Below the pieces are notes generated by a model that searched no databases, was not told the origin of the DNA, and was given only the letters and a program-made list of their open reading frames with translations. The position numbers were made by a program, and so were the translations under genes. A DNA stretch of 64,000 nucleotides, from NCBI GenBank assembly GCA_032622095.1, contig CP136063.1, positions 13,185,814 through 13,249,813 on the forward strand, in the 5' to 3' direction. The stretch's first letter is position 1. Every line of letters begins with the position of its first letter. Shown piece after piece: positions 33,243 to 41,935 of this stretch. The DNA is from Siphonodentalium dalli. Lineage: Eukaryota; Mollusca; Scaphopoda; Gadilida; Siphonodentaliidae.

Positions 33243-36200
33243 ATGTGCATCGTTATGGCGAGAGAAATGATTAAAATACCAGCCAACAAAGATGACGAAT
33301 TATATATCAGAAATGTTAGAAATTTTACCAACGCACGCAGAAAATATAATTCCAAGTATAGAAACAAACAAGCTATAAAGCTATCTCATGAAGCTGATAT
33401 CGATATATCATCACCATGCGATCTATCCGATGTTCAAAAAATACAAAATTTCATACAAAACGAAATGTGTATAATCGTCAAAGACAATTGCGATAGAATA
33501 ATATGGAAAGGAGAATATACAGCTACAGTTAATATTTATATTATATATCATAACAAACATTATTGGTTAATGAAAAACGGAGGTGTATTGAAAACTTTAA
33601 AGATTAAACATACTTGTCAAATATGTGGTAAAATTTATGTGAAATCACATAATTGTCCCAAAATATGTAAATTCTGTTACGGTGAATTACCTTGCAATTT
33701 TGATCCATTTACAGCTGTTAAATGCGATACGTGTGAAATTGTGTGCAAATCCAAAAAATGTCTCGAAAATCATATTCTGAACCATGTCTGCACTAAGTAT
33801 AAAAAATGCGATAACTGTTCGCGTATGTATGGAAAAACTCAATCGCACAAATGTTACCATAAATTCTGTAGAAATTGTCGTTCATATTACGAAGAAGAAA
33901 ATCAGCATAAATGTTATATCACAGTGTTAAATCCTAAAACAGAATTTAAAAATACTAATTATATATTCTATGATATCGAGACATTTTGCGACGAAAATAA
34001 TAGACATATACCATATCTTGTTTGTGCACATATTGTTTGTCAATCCTGTATCAATATATATGATATGTCTTTTAATACATGCTTGCATTGTGATCGTACA
34101 AAATACCATACATTCGGACTAGACTGTATACATCAATTTGTGCAGAAAATTTTAAATCTACACAACAAAGTAAAGAAGGCTACTATATGTATAGCTCATA
34201 ACGCGGGTAGATATGACGATCACTTTATACTAGATTATTTACTCAACAATTATATAGATATCGACAAATTAAATATAATTCAAAGAGGGAACAAAATATT
34301 ATCAATTCAATTAGAAAATTTGAAGTTTCTAGATTCGTATTTATTTTTTGCGGTAAGTTTAGACAAAGCATCCAAGTCTTTTGGTTGTGGAGAAAACGCG
34401 TCAAAATCCTTTTTTCCACACGCATTTGCAAATAATGACAAATTACAATATATAGGAGAATGGCCAGCGATGCATTATTATAATTTAGAACAAATGAGTA
34501 CAGATCGTATTTTGATCTTTAATGATTGGTATAAACAAAACAAAAATAGAAAATTCCATTTTGAAATAGAAGCATTGAAATATTGCATGATTGACTGTAA
34601 GGTGCTTCATATATGTTGCTCTAAATTCAGAGATATATTTATGACAACGTGTAACACAGATCCGTTCAGTGAGGGACTCACCCTACCATCTATATCTTTT
34701 CGAATTTTTAGGAAAATGTTTATGCCAGAATATAGTATAGCCATAAATTCATGTCCGTTACAAGCTAATTCAACCAAATCGTTGTTATGGATAGCTCATT
34801 ATATAGAGTCTACGGGTTTTCAATGTCAATATTTAGGAAATTCAACCCAAGAATATGTTCTATTTGAAAAATATAGACTAGATGGTTATGATCGCATAAA
34901 TGGTATAGGACTCGAATTTTACGGGTGCGAATATCATTGTCATACGTGTATAAAACAAAAAGATAGAAATGCAATACATCCTCTACAGAGAAGATCGTAC
35001 AACGATATATATCAGAAAACGATGGAAAGAGAACAAGAAATAAAACAATATATTCCGCTGATAACTATATGGGAATGCGAATACGAAAAACAATTACAAA
35101 CTGATTTAGAATTCAAAACATTTATTCAAAATGCAACGGTTTCTGGCACATTGGACCCTCGTAAATCATTATTCGGCGGCAGGTGCGAAGTTTTCAAATA
35201 TTTAGCTGAAAAAAACCAAGATGGCTCAGTGTGCGGATATCCTAATGCTAGTATAAGATTTTCAGACGTGAATTCATTGTACCCCGCCATGATGCTTACT
35301 AAAAAATTTCCTATAGGACACCCCACCGTAATAAAAAATCCTGATTTGAATGATATCGAAAACTATTTTGGTTTGATTGAATGTCTGATATTACCGCCAA
35401 ACAATTTAATATATCCAGTATTACCAATAAAACTTAAAAGCGGAAAATTAGTTTTCGGTCTATGTAATAAATGCATGGTAGACAACAATCAAAACCAATG
35501 CGAACACGATGAAAATCAGAGACGAATTTATGGCGTGTGGTGCACTCCTGAAATAGAATATGCCATCGCGCGTGGTTACAAAGTTATTCATATATATCAA
35601 GTATGGCATTACCCGGAAAACGATGAGAAAATTGGCGGTATTTTTAAACCGTTTATATTATATTTCCATCGTCTCAAAACATATGCCAGTCCGTTCCCGC
35701 AAAATATTCAAACTATGGAGCAAAAACAGCAATTTTGTGAGGAGTACGGCAAAAAATTTGGACAAAAACTAGATATATATAAAATGCAGGAAAATCCAAC
35801 GATGAGAATGATGGCGAAATTGATTATGAACTCTTTATTCGGTAGATTAGCCATGCGCGATCAAATGAGTTCCACTAAAATTTTAAAAGATACGGAGGAA
35901 TATTTTAAGTTATGGGCCAACAAAGAAATCAGAATTGAAAGTATTAAATTATTTGATAAAGGAGAAATTATGTATGTCACGTATAAACAATTAAAAGAAA
36001 ACCAAAACAGAAATAACAATGTGATTTTAGCTTCATTTATAACGGCATATGCCAGAATAACAATGCTTGAACATTTGGAAACGATAGGCGATCGCGCAAT
36101 TTATATGGACACTGACTCGTGTATCTGGATTCATACAGACACTGGACCTAATCTTCCCGACGGTTGTATGTTGGGAGACCTACAAAATGATTTATGTCAA

Positions 36201-36635
36201 GGTGAATTAACATTAAAAAAGTATTGCGCGTCCGCATCAAAATCATACGCTTATGAAGTCGCCGAATCTGGTCGTAAAGTTACAAAGGTCAAAGGTTTTA
36301 ATGTCAGCAAATGGATTAACTCCAATATCGATTTCGACAACATGACTAAACTGATTAAAGGCGAGGAAAACAGTCTACAAGCTGATTTTCCCAACGAATT
36401 TGTTAGGACGAAAGATTTCCATATATACTCAAAACGCATGACTAAAACGATGAGATTAGCAGGAGATAAACGCAGAATAATCAAAGATTATACCACTGAA
36501 CCATTTGGTTATTTATCATCGCTAGATGAAGATTGGGAAAGCATAAAAGATTTATTATTACCAGAATCACCTTCAATTATTACAGATGGAACAAGACCTG
36601 TTGACGAAGGGAACTATTTCGAGAAATATGTGTGA
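33243..36635 (+). CDS. polB: Protein-primed family B DNA polymerase (main ORF), 1,130 aa
   Basis: Replicates the element, by family knowledge using a protein primer on the inverted-repeat ends. Residues 125-224 are a Cys/His-rich region with many CxxC pairs (zinc-binding, of unknown role). Exonuclease motifs: Exo I YDIETF (D244, E246), Exo II AHNAGRYDDHF (about 318-328) and Exo III YCMID (about 446). Polymerase motif A SDVNSLYP (D675), motif B KLIMNSLFG (859-867), and motif C YMDTDS (D956, D958) are all intact, so the enzyme looks catalytically competent. The first ATG in this frame is 33,243, but the open frame extends upstream to 33,198 and reads ...TDNLCLP before the Met, typical of a continuing domain, so translation probably enters from the 32,738 frame by a +1 shift. 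The 3' end overlaps the start of the next gene (ATGTGTGA). Confidence 0.95.
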   Translation: MCIVMAREMIKIPANKDDELYIRNVRNFTNARRKYNSKYRNKQAIKLSHEADIDISSPCDLSDVQKIQNFIQNEMCIIVKDNCDRIIWKGEYTATVNIYIIYHNKHYWLMKNGGVLKTLKIKHTCQICGKIYVKSHNCPKICKFCYGELPCNFDPFTAVKCDTCEIVCKSKKCLENHILNHVCTKYKKCDNCSRMYGKTQSHKCYHKFCRNCRSYYEEENQHKCYITVLNPKTEFKNTNYIFYDIETFCDENNRHIPYLVCAHIVCQSCINIYDMSFNTCLHCDRTKYHTFGLDCIHQFVQKILNLHNKVKKATICIAHNAGRYDDHFILDYLLNNYIDIDKLNIIQRGNKILSIQLENLKFLDSYLFFAVSLDKASKSFGCGENASKSFFPHAFANNDKLQYIGEWPAMHYYNLEQMSTDRILIFNDWYKQNKNRKFHFEIEALKYCMIDCKVLHICCSKFRDIFMTTCNTDPFSEGLTLPSISFRIFRKMFMPEYSIAINSCPLQANSTKSLLWIAHYIESTGFQCQYLGNSTQEYVLFEKYRLDGYDRINGIGLEFYGCEYHCHTCIKQKDRNAIHPLQRRSYNDIYQKTMEREQEIKQYIPLITIWECEYEKQLQTDLEFKTFIQNATVSGTLDPRKSLFGGRCEVFKYLAEKNQDGSVCGYPNASIRFSDVNSLYPAMMLTKKFPIGHPTVIKNPDLNDIENYFGLIECLILPPNNLIYPVLPIKLKSGKLVFGLCNKCMVDNNQNQCEHDENQRRIYGVWCTPEIEYAIARGYKVIHIYQVWHYPENDEKIGGIFKPFILYFHRLKTYASPFPQNIQTMEQKQQFCEEYGKKFGQKLDIYKMQENPTMRMMAKLIMNSLFGRLAMRDQMSSTKILKDTEEYFKLWANKEIRIESIKLFDKGEIMYVTYKQLKENQNRNNNVILASFITAYARITMLEHLETIGDRAIYMDTDSCIWIHTDTGPNLPDGCMLGDLQNDLCQGELTLKKYCASASKSYAYEVAESGRKVTKVKGFNVSKWINSNIDFDNMTKLIKGEENSLQADFPNEFVRTKDFHIYSKRMTKTMRLAGDKRRIIKDYTTEPFGYLSSLDEDWESIKDLLLPESPSIITDGTRPVDEGNYFEKYV

Positions 36636-36930
36636 ATATTGTGGAGAGAACGAGGTTTGTCACGTGTTGCCAGGCAAAGAACTAACTGTTATTTGCTGCG
36701 TTGGCGATATTCATAAAATAAAGCTGGGGGATTATGATTTCATACAAAATGAATTTCAAAAATATCATTTAAGATATAAATCTCATAGTAGATTGCCATG
36801 TTGTATCGTAAAAGAAATAGATGTATTAAATCAGGATATGGAGCAAAGAGAACAATTAAGAAATGATAACGATATGGACATTGATCATAATCAAGATGGA
36901 GACAGTGATGAAGGATTCGTAGAAAATTAA
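36628..36930 (+). CDS. Small CxxC/CC metal-site protein, copy 1, 100 aa
   Basis: I start it at ATG 36,628, which overlaps the polymerase stop; an in-frame ATG at 36,586 would add 14 residues. The Cys/His pattern is C-x2-C, then a CC-x4-IH block, then CCI-x-K-x-I, all shared with the next gene, so one or two metal ions may be bound. The C-terminal 35 residues are strongly acidic (NDNDMDIDHNQDGDSDEG). Family unknown. As part of a tandem family found only here in the window it is likely an accessory (regulatory or host-interaction) gene; that role is inference. Confidence 0.6.
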   Translation: MCEYCGENEVCHVLPGKELTVICCVGDIHKIKLGDYDFIQNEFQKYHLRYKSHSRLPCCIVKEIDVLNQDMEQREQLRNDNDMDIDHNQDGDSDEGFVEN

Positions 36931-36957
36931 AACCAAACAATTATGTTCTATTTATAG

Positions 36958-37248
36958 ATGGAACTCGATTTACAAACCCCTACCAAGATGAGACGACAGA
37001 AATGTAAATTTTGTTCGCAGTTGGAAGTGTATACACATTCTCCTATCGGACAGCTACTTTTCGTATGTTGCCTAGGGCATATACATCGGCTGGAATGGAC
37101 ACAATTCCATCTACATACTATAGGTGTGCAGAGGAACATATCTGAGCTTGTTTTGCATCAAAGATATGGATGTTGTATCGAAAAGGATATAGAGATGTAC
37201 GTGGCCGAGGCGGAAGAAAACAAAGCCAAATTATCACCAGCATGTTAA
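36958..37248 (+). CDS. Small CxxC/CC metal-site protein, copy 2, 96 aa
   Basis: Paralogue of the preceding gene: CKFC, then CCLGHIHRLEW, then YGCCIEKDIE align with CEYC, CCVGDIHKIKL and LPCCIVKEID. The N-terminus carries a basic segment (PTKMRRQKCKF) and the tail is short and less acidic. The ATG is preceded by CAATTATGTTCTATTTATAG, which recurs identically before the dead third copy. That sequence may be a promoter or, because it ends in AG, a splice acceptor. Confidence 0.65.
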   Translation: MELDLQTPTKMRRQKCKFCSQLEVYTHSPIGQLLFVCCLGHIHRLEWTQFHLHTIGVQRNISELVLHQRYGCCIEKDIEMYVAEAEENKAKLSPAC

Positions 37249-37319
37249 ATTTCACTACAACAGTTTTGTTTACAATATACTGTAACAGCTTTGTTTACGC
37301 AATTATGTTCTATTTATAG

Positions 37320-37484
37320 ATGGAACTCGATTTAGTTGGAAGTGTATACACAATCTCCTATCGGGCAACTAATATTCGTATGTTGCCAAGCGCATCGCGC
37401 GTGGACTGGAATAATTTCCATCATCATACTATAGGTGTGCAGAGCAATATCTATGAACCTGTATTCCAACAGCGATTTGGTTGA
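37320..37484 (+). pseudogene. Third, dead copy of the CxxC/CC gene
   Basis: Starts with the same upstream 20-mer and the same ATGGAACTCGATTTA, then loses about 48 bp (removing the CxxC) and suffers frame changes that destroy the CC block. A middle segment (HHHTIGVQSNIYEPVFQQRF) is back in the original frame before an early TGA at 37,482. A residual frame of 54 codons remains but the metal-binding residues are gone. The sequence after the stop still resembles copy 2 to about 37,555. Confidence 0.8.
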
Positions 37485-38200
37485 ATTGTATAGACAAGAT
37501 TAATCATCTGAGATATATGGTCCAACTTAAAACCAATATAGCACCAGCATGTTAAATTTTATGGAATTATGTATGTGTCATGACGGCGTTGCAAATGCGG
37601 GATTTAATTGAATATTTGTTGCTGAACAGGATTATCGGGTAAACAGTATGTTATCAGAAACACCTATGCAAACACTCTACTAATTGTGTTACAGAATACA
37701 GCAAAATGTTACTGACTAATCGCGCATAAAATGGAATAAACGCTCTTCATTACATATCAGGTATTATACAACGCTCTTTATGTTTACCACAATAATATTT
37801 CAAACCCCGGAAATGTAACTTTTTAATGCTTTTGTTTACAAACGTATGACCAAAACATACTGTTTATGCGATTTTTTTTATAGGATACCCACCGACAAGG
37901 CCATCCTTGTCTGTAAACATGATGAATTTAACATAATTGAACTAAATTTGCGCAGATCCGACTATAAAATGTTGAGTGTATCATTCTTACTACTGCTGTA
38001 ACAGTTTTGTTTACGTATATAAATTGCACTTACCTGATTATTAAGAAAACACATGTAGCAAATAATTGTTTCCCCGCATATATTCGCAATGCTAATACTA
38101 GTTTTAAAACACGCATTAGACATGTGAAAATATATATGGGGGGCCCTATTCCGTTTTATGGGAACAAGGCCGTTGAAAAACCCGGAGTAACAATCTTATG
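37485..38200. other. Polinton intergenic stretch without a recognised gene
   Basis: Contains remnants of the third copy and three occurrences of a TGTAACAG(T/C)TTTGTTTAC phrase (including 37,262 and 37,998), suggesting more tandem debris. The plus-strand frame at 38,007-38,231 is short and antisense to the next gene; I do not call it. Confidence 0.5.
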
Positions 38201-38635
38201 TTACTCTGGAAAGTTTAAATTTTCATCTTGATCTATCTGTTCGGTCTCATCAAATCCATCGTCATCAGAACAGCTATCCTCCTCCGGATACATGGGCATT
38301 CTTAAATCTCTGACCCACCTTGGGGCGTCATCAATCTCTAGAGACCGGATCAATATCGCTCTATCTTCGCTCATTTTAAATAGTAGGTCCTGCAATTTTA
38401 GAATGGTTTCCACCCGTCTAAATTCCTCTTCGCGCGCACGCAATCTTTCTCTGTAGTTGTCAGCTATAATCATGACTGGAATTGTAGGCCAGGTGCGAAG
38501 TCTATTCAGACTTCGCATACACTCAACATAATACTGCTTTGTATCCGATGCTTTTACCATCCTTGCTATCTTGTGTTGTGCTTCTACTTCAGCCGAAGTC
38601 GGAGCTCTCCTCTGGAAAAAACTTGCCTCAGCCAT
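38201..38635 (-). CDS. Charged helical protein of unknown function, 144 aa
   Basis: A minus-strand gene. The protein is almost all helix, with heptad-like charged stretches (NYRERLRAREEEFRRVETIL, residues about 59-78) that look like a coiled coil, and a long acidic tail (PEEDSCSDDDGFDETEQIDQ). TATATAAA at 38,698-38,705 on the same strand is a plausible TATA box, about 65 nt upstream. It is transcribed away from the packaging ATPase gene. No family recognised. The acidic tail parallels that of the 36,628 protein. Confidence 0.65.
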   Translation of the reverse strand: MAEASFFQRRAPTSAEVEAQHKIARMVKASDTKQYYVECMRSLNRLRTWPTIPVMIIADNYRERLRAREEEFRRVETILKLQDLLFKMSEDRAILIRSLEIDDAPRWVRDLRMPMYPEEDSCSDDDGFDETEQIDQDENLNFPE

Positions 38636-39104
38636 TTTTTTTGGGATGTTTACAAAATGATTAAACAGATCGTGAGTGAAGAACTTAAGTTTGCGAATTT
38701 ATATATGGTTAGCTCCGGACGCGATTAATTTAAAGCCATTGTGTTGAAAACACGTGATAATTTTTTTGTATTCTATACATCTCATTCTCGTTTCGCGATA
38801 TTAAACAGAGGTGACAGTGTTGTAACTGGCTTAACACGGACTCGATAATAGGGTGGCGGGTACTAAAAACATGTTAATTGTTTTTCGCGATGCCGTGCAT
38901 GCAGTGGATAATAGCGTTAGGGGCGGCTATTTCAATCATGTACTAAAATTTAAATTGAATAGGTGTTTTCCAGACAATAAATTGTAATGTGATAGTATAG
39001 AGTTGACAGATAAATTTGAATATATATGGGCTGACGCTGGTACGAAAAACATTTGTCAATTTTGTCGGACATCCAGTGTGTGAACAGAATTTAAAACCCC
39101 AACA
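38636..39104. promoter_or_regulatory. Divergent intergenic region between the 144-aa gene and the virion gene block
   Basis: About 470 bp without ORFs. It carries the minus-strand TATATAAA at 38,698 and, near 39,089, TTTAAAA ahead of the ATPase ATG. It separates the mixed-strand left part from the all-plus virion block, so it is the natural place for a divergent promoter. Confidence 0.4.
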
Positions 39105-39701
39105 ATGAAAACGTACGATTATGTATGTTTTAAGGACGTATTTCGTGCTATTATTAATGGTCCATCTGCGTGTGGTAAATCAACCTTCATATATAGTCTA
39201 ATCCAAAATAAAGAAAAATTAATGTCTCCAGTTCCGAAAAAAATAACTTACGTGACTCCTAATTGTGATCAACAGGTGTCTGATAATGTAGAATTAGTAA
39301 ACCAAATTCCAGAATCGTTGTGCGATTGCGATTTATTAATATTGGATGATATGGATCATATTGACAAAGAGATCGATAATGTAACAGATATATTCGCTAG
39401 AAAATCACATCACGAAGGATGTAGTGTGGTATACGTGACGCATAATCTTTTTGAAAGAAAATGTAGAAAATTATCGTTAAACGCGAATTATTTTATTTTA
39501 TTCAAATCTCCTAGAGATTGTGGTCAGATAAATTTCTTATCTACCCAATGCGGTATTAATAATTTATCAAAAGCATATAAATTGTGTACAACAGATCCAT
39601 ATTCTCATTTACTGGTGGATTTCAACCAAACTTGTCCAGATAACCTTCGATTGAGATCAGACGTGCTCAGTGAAAATCCTACGATATGGGCCCCAGCGTG
39701 A
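39105..39701 (+). CDS. A32-like packaging ATPase, 198 aa
   Basis: FtsK/HerA-superfamily genome-packaging ATPase of the Polinton/adintovirus kind, which translocates DNA into the capsid. Walker A GPSACGKST (residues 19-27), Walker B LLILDD (77-82) and a conserved THNLF sensor motif (112-116) are intact. The length is typical of the compact Polinton form. The 3' end overlaps the next gene by 16 nt. First gene of the virion block. Confidence 0.93.
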   Translation: MKTYDYVCFKDVFRAIINGPSACGKSTFIYSLIQNKEKLMSPVPKKITYVTPNCDQQVSDNVELVNQIPESLCDCDLLILDDMDHIDKEIDNVTDIFARKSHHEGCSVVYVTHNLFERKCRKLSLNANYFILFKSPRDCGQINFLSTQCGINNLSKAYKLCTTDPYSHLLVDFNQTCPDNLRLRSDVLSENPTIWAPA

Positions 39702-40003
39702 AATTAAGAAAAAATGCCAAATATTTGAGAAACATGTTACGCACTGGAGACGTGAGGGCATTAAACAGACCGAGATTAGACAGTCTATCTGAATGTTGTA
39801 ATAATTTGCTTAAAGGAAATGTACCAATTTCGTCTAAAATTAAAGCTAATTTAAGACCATTTAAAAGTTCTATTCGTCATTTGTCAAAGAAGTCTAATCC
39901 TGTTAAAAGCAGGAAAAAAAAATTACAACACGGCGGTTTTTTGGCTGCACTGGCTGCTAGTTTAATTCCTGTTTTAGGAGATATTTTAGGCAAAGTTTTC
40001 TGA
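39686..40003 (+). CDS. Small basic virion-type protein with C-terminal hydrophobic helix (pX-like), 105 aa
   Basis: A strongly Lys/Arg-rich body (residues 1-80, for example KSRKKKLQHGG) is followed by a Gly/Ala/Leu-rich hydrophobic end (GGFLAALAASLIPVLGDILG). A basic DNA-condensing part plus a membrane-active-looking terminal helix is the layout of adenovirus core peptide X-like proteins proposed in Polintons. The start ATG overlaps the ATPase stop region. Role inferred from composition and position. Confidence 0.65.
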   Translation: MGPSVKLRKNAKYLRNMLRTGDVRALNRPRLDSLSECCNNLLKGNVPISSKIKANLRPFKSSIRHLSKKSNPVKSRKKKLQHGGFLAALAASLIPVLGDILGKVF

Positions 40004-40005
40004 AT

Positions 40006-40161
40006 ATGGAAAAAATGGTTTTGGTGCCTTTTAAGACTTTTGCAAACTGGCAAAATTCTCAGTCTATTCAATCGTTGAAAACAGAGGATGTGAGACAAAA
40101 AATGCATCAAATATTAGACGATAAAGATATGCCCGAGTCAGTTAAGAAAAGAAAAAATTAA
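40006..40161 (+). CDS. N-terminal piece of the conserved 'VLVP...IGN' Polinton protein, 51 aa
   Basis: Starts MEKMVLVPFKTFANW two bases after the preceding stop and ends in a Lys-rich tail at a TAA just after an A-rich tract (AAGAAAAGAAAAAATTAA). In Polintons a VLVP-type N-terminus normally belongs to a larger helical protein whose C-terminal domain resembles the next ORF (from memory). The frame of the next ORF is open upstream through this A-rich tract, so a +1 shift within it would join them. Confidence 0.6.
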   Translation: MEKMVLVPFKTFANWQNSQSIQSLKTEDVRQKMHQILDDKDMPESVKKRKN

Positions 40162-40183
40162 TTCCACGTCTATTGAATATGAC

Positions 40184-40630
40184 ATGGCTAAGAATTCTAT
40201 AAAAACAACGCCGATTCCAGTTAAAATCACGAAAGAGCCCGCCGGTGACGTCGCTTTATCTGAACCTAACCAAATTGATTTAGCGATTGAGAGTTTGCCA
40301 AAAAATTACCAGAAAAAAGGCTCGTTATTTTTATCGCATTTAAAAAGAATGCCAGGAATTGACATTAACGACAGTGGAATGATTTCATTATCTGACAAGC
40401 CAATCGGAAGCATAACTGATTTGGTAAATGATATAATACCTTCTAGCAAGGTCAGGAAACCCAGTGCACTTAGAAATTGGGATAGTTTGTCCCGATCATT
40501 ACGAGATAATAATATACCAACACATTTCATAGGAAATAAATTTCGTAAAGCAGATCTGATGGTTGCAGATGCCCCCAAAGGCAAAAAACAGAAGCATTTT
40601 AAATGGACATCAGACTCCTCGTCAAATTGA
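40184..40630 (+). CDS. C-terminal piece of the conserved 'VLVP...IGN' Polinton protein, 148 aa
   Basis: A helical segment (about residues 30-60) is followed by a conserved-looking domain with KPIGSITDLVNDII (about 72-85) and a NNIPTHFIGN box (about 108-117), matching in order the conserved C-terminal domain of an uncharacterised but widespread Polinton protein. ATG 40,184 lies in a frame already open from before 40,140, supporting a fusion with the 51-aa ORF upstream. The 3' end overlaps the integrase start. Function unknown; likely a virion or replication accessory. Confidence 0.65.
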   Translation: MAKNSIKTTPIPVKITKEPAGDVALSEPNQIDLAIESLPKNYQKKGSLFLSHLKRMPGIDINDSGMISLSDKPIGSITDLVNDIIPSSKVRKPSALRNWDSLSRSLRDNNIPTHFIGNKFRKADLMVADAPKGKKQKHFKWTSDSSSN

Positions 40631-41687
40631 TAATATATTATCATCGATTTATTATGATCCATCTCACCGCTCATCCTATGGATCTGAATATAATTTGTAT
40701 AAGGAAGTAAAAAAAAAAATATCGAGAAAAAATGTTCGACTTTGGTTACAAAAACAAAATTCGTACTCGTTGCACAGGCCGAAACGAATAATATTTCCTA
40801 GGTCAAGAACAGAGTCTTATTCTGTAAATAATATATGGCAGATGGATTTGAGTGATGTGCGAAATATATCCAAGCAAAACGATGGTTATTGCTACCTGTT
40901 GTTTTGCATTGATTGCTTTTCAAGATTTTTAATTGTTAAACCATTAAAGAACAAGACTGGTGTTTCCATAATGAAGGCTTTAGAAATGATTTTTAAACAG
41001 CGCAAACGACCGAACGGTATACATGTTGATCGCGGAACCGAGTTCTACAACGCTAACGTTAAGCAATTTCTGAAGAAGAATGGTGTACATTTATATTCTA
41101 CGGGAAATTATGACACGAAAGCCGCTTTGGTTGAGAGAGTACAACGCTCTTTAAAGTCTAAAATGCATAAATATTTCTTCAAATCTAAATCTATGCGCTA
41201 TTTAACAGTTTTGCCTAAATTGGTGAATTCATATAATTCGAAGATACACAGAGCGATTAAAATGGCACCGAAAGATGTGTCGTGTTTGACATCGCAAGCA
41301 ATTGCAGCTAGAAATGAATCGAAGACTTATAAATTACCACTTACAAAAGCAAAATTTAAAGTGGGAGAGAGCGTTCGCTTGGTAAAATTAAAAAATAAGT
41401 TTGAAAAGGGTTTTTTGGCCAATTATACTTATGAAGTGTTTAAGATTACGTCTTTGGTACCTGGTTCTAAACCACATAGATATAAAATAGCTGATCTCAA
41501 TTCAGAGGAAATATTGGGTACATTCTACGAGAGCGAGTTATCACCTGTAACGATTGATTCCGATACTATGTGGAAAATTGAACGTGTATTAGAACGAGAC
41601 GGGGATCAAATAAAAGTTAGATGGAGCGGCTATCCAGCCAGTTTCGATTCGTACATTCCAAGAGAATGGATCACGACCTCAGATTAA
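40569..41687 (+). CDS. int: DD35E retroviral-type integrase with C-terminal chromodomain, 372 aa
   Basis: Catalyses insertion of the element and creates the 6-bp duplication seen here. Numbering from ATG 40,569: an N-terminal helical domain with YYDPSHRSSYGS and VRLWLQKQNSYSLH (about 27-69), then the RNase H-fold core with D93 (QMDL), D154 (VDRGTEF) and E189 (LVER). D154 to E189 is exactly the D-D35-E spacing. A small SH3-like region (VGESVRLVKLKNKF) precedes a chromodomain-like C-terminus (WKIERVLER...VRWSGYPASFDSYIPREWI, last ~38 residues). The frame is open a few codons upstream, but only a TTG is available. All catalytic residues are intact. Confidence 0.93.
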   Translation: MPPKAKNRSILNGHQTPRQIDNILSSIYYDPSHRSSYGSEYNLYKEVKKKISRKNVRLWLQKQNSYSLHRPKRIIFPRSRTESYSVNNIWQMDLSDVRNISKQNDGYCYLLFCIDCFSRFLIVKPLKNKTGVSIMKALEMIFKQRKRPNGIHVDRGTEFYNANVKQFLKKNGVHLYSTGNYDTKAALVERVQRSLKSKMHKYFFKSKSMRYLTVLPKLVNSYNSKIHRAIKMAPKDVSCLTSQAIAARNESKTYKLPLTKAKFKVGESVRLVKLKNKFEKGFLANYTYEVFKITSLVPGSKPHRYKIADLNSEEILGTFYESELSPVTIDSDTMWKIERVLERDGDQIKVRWSGYPASFDSYIPREWITTSD

Positions 41688-41935
41688 AACGACAATCGTC
41701 AAAATGGACTTTTTTCAATAATAAAGTTTCCAAAGGACAGGTTGTGTATATCAGTCAAGTATTTTTGCTTTATATAGTATGTGTTTCTGCTATATTAAAT
41801 ATTAGTATACACGGCGTGGACACACCGTCTATTTGGATTAGTTTACTATCGGGTTCTGTTGGACTTTTGTCTCCATCTCCTAAATTAAGTAAACATGGAA
41901 GCAACGGGCCTGTTTTCGGTGACTTTACCGTCTAA
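41666..41935 (+). CDS. Conserved Polinton-type two-helix membrane protein, 89 aa
   Basis: I start it at ATG 41,666 inside the integrase end; an in-frame ATG at 41,621 would add 15 residues that only mirror integrase codons. After a basic N-terminus come a hydrophobic helix (YISQVFLLYIVCVSAILNIS, about 29-48) and a shorter second hydrophobic segment (SIWISLLSGSVGLLSPSPKL). A small two-helix protein ending in a LLxxxxGxLxPxPKL-like motif is found at this position in many Polintons (recalled, not searched). Probably a virion membrane or host-membrane protein. Overlaps the minor capsid gene. Confidence 0.6.
   Translation: MDHDLRLKRQSSKWTFFNNKVSKGQVVYISQVFLLYIVCVSAILNISIHGVDTPSIWISLLSGSVGLLSPSPKLSKHGSNGPVFGDFTV

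Noticed and set aside
38007-38231. Plus-strand 74-aa frame in the Polinton
   Set aside because: Short, antisense over the end of the 144-aa gene and without recognisable content.
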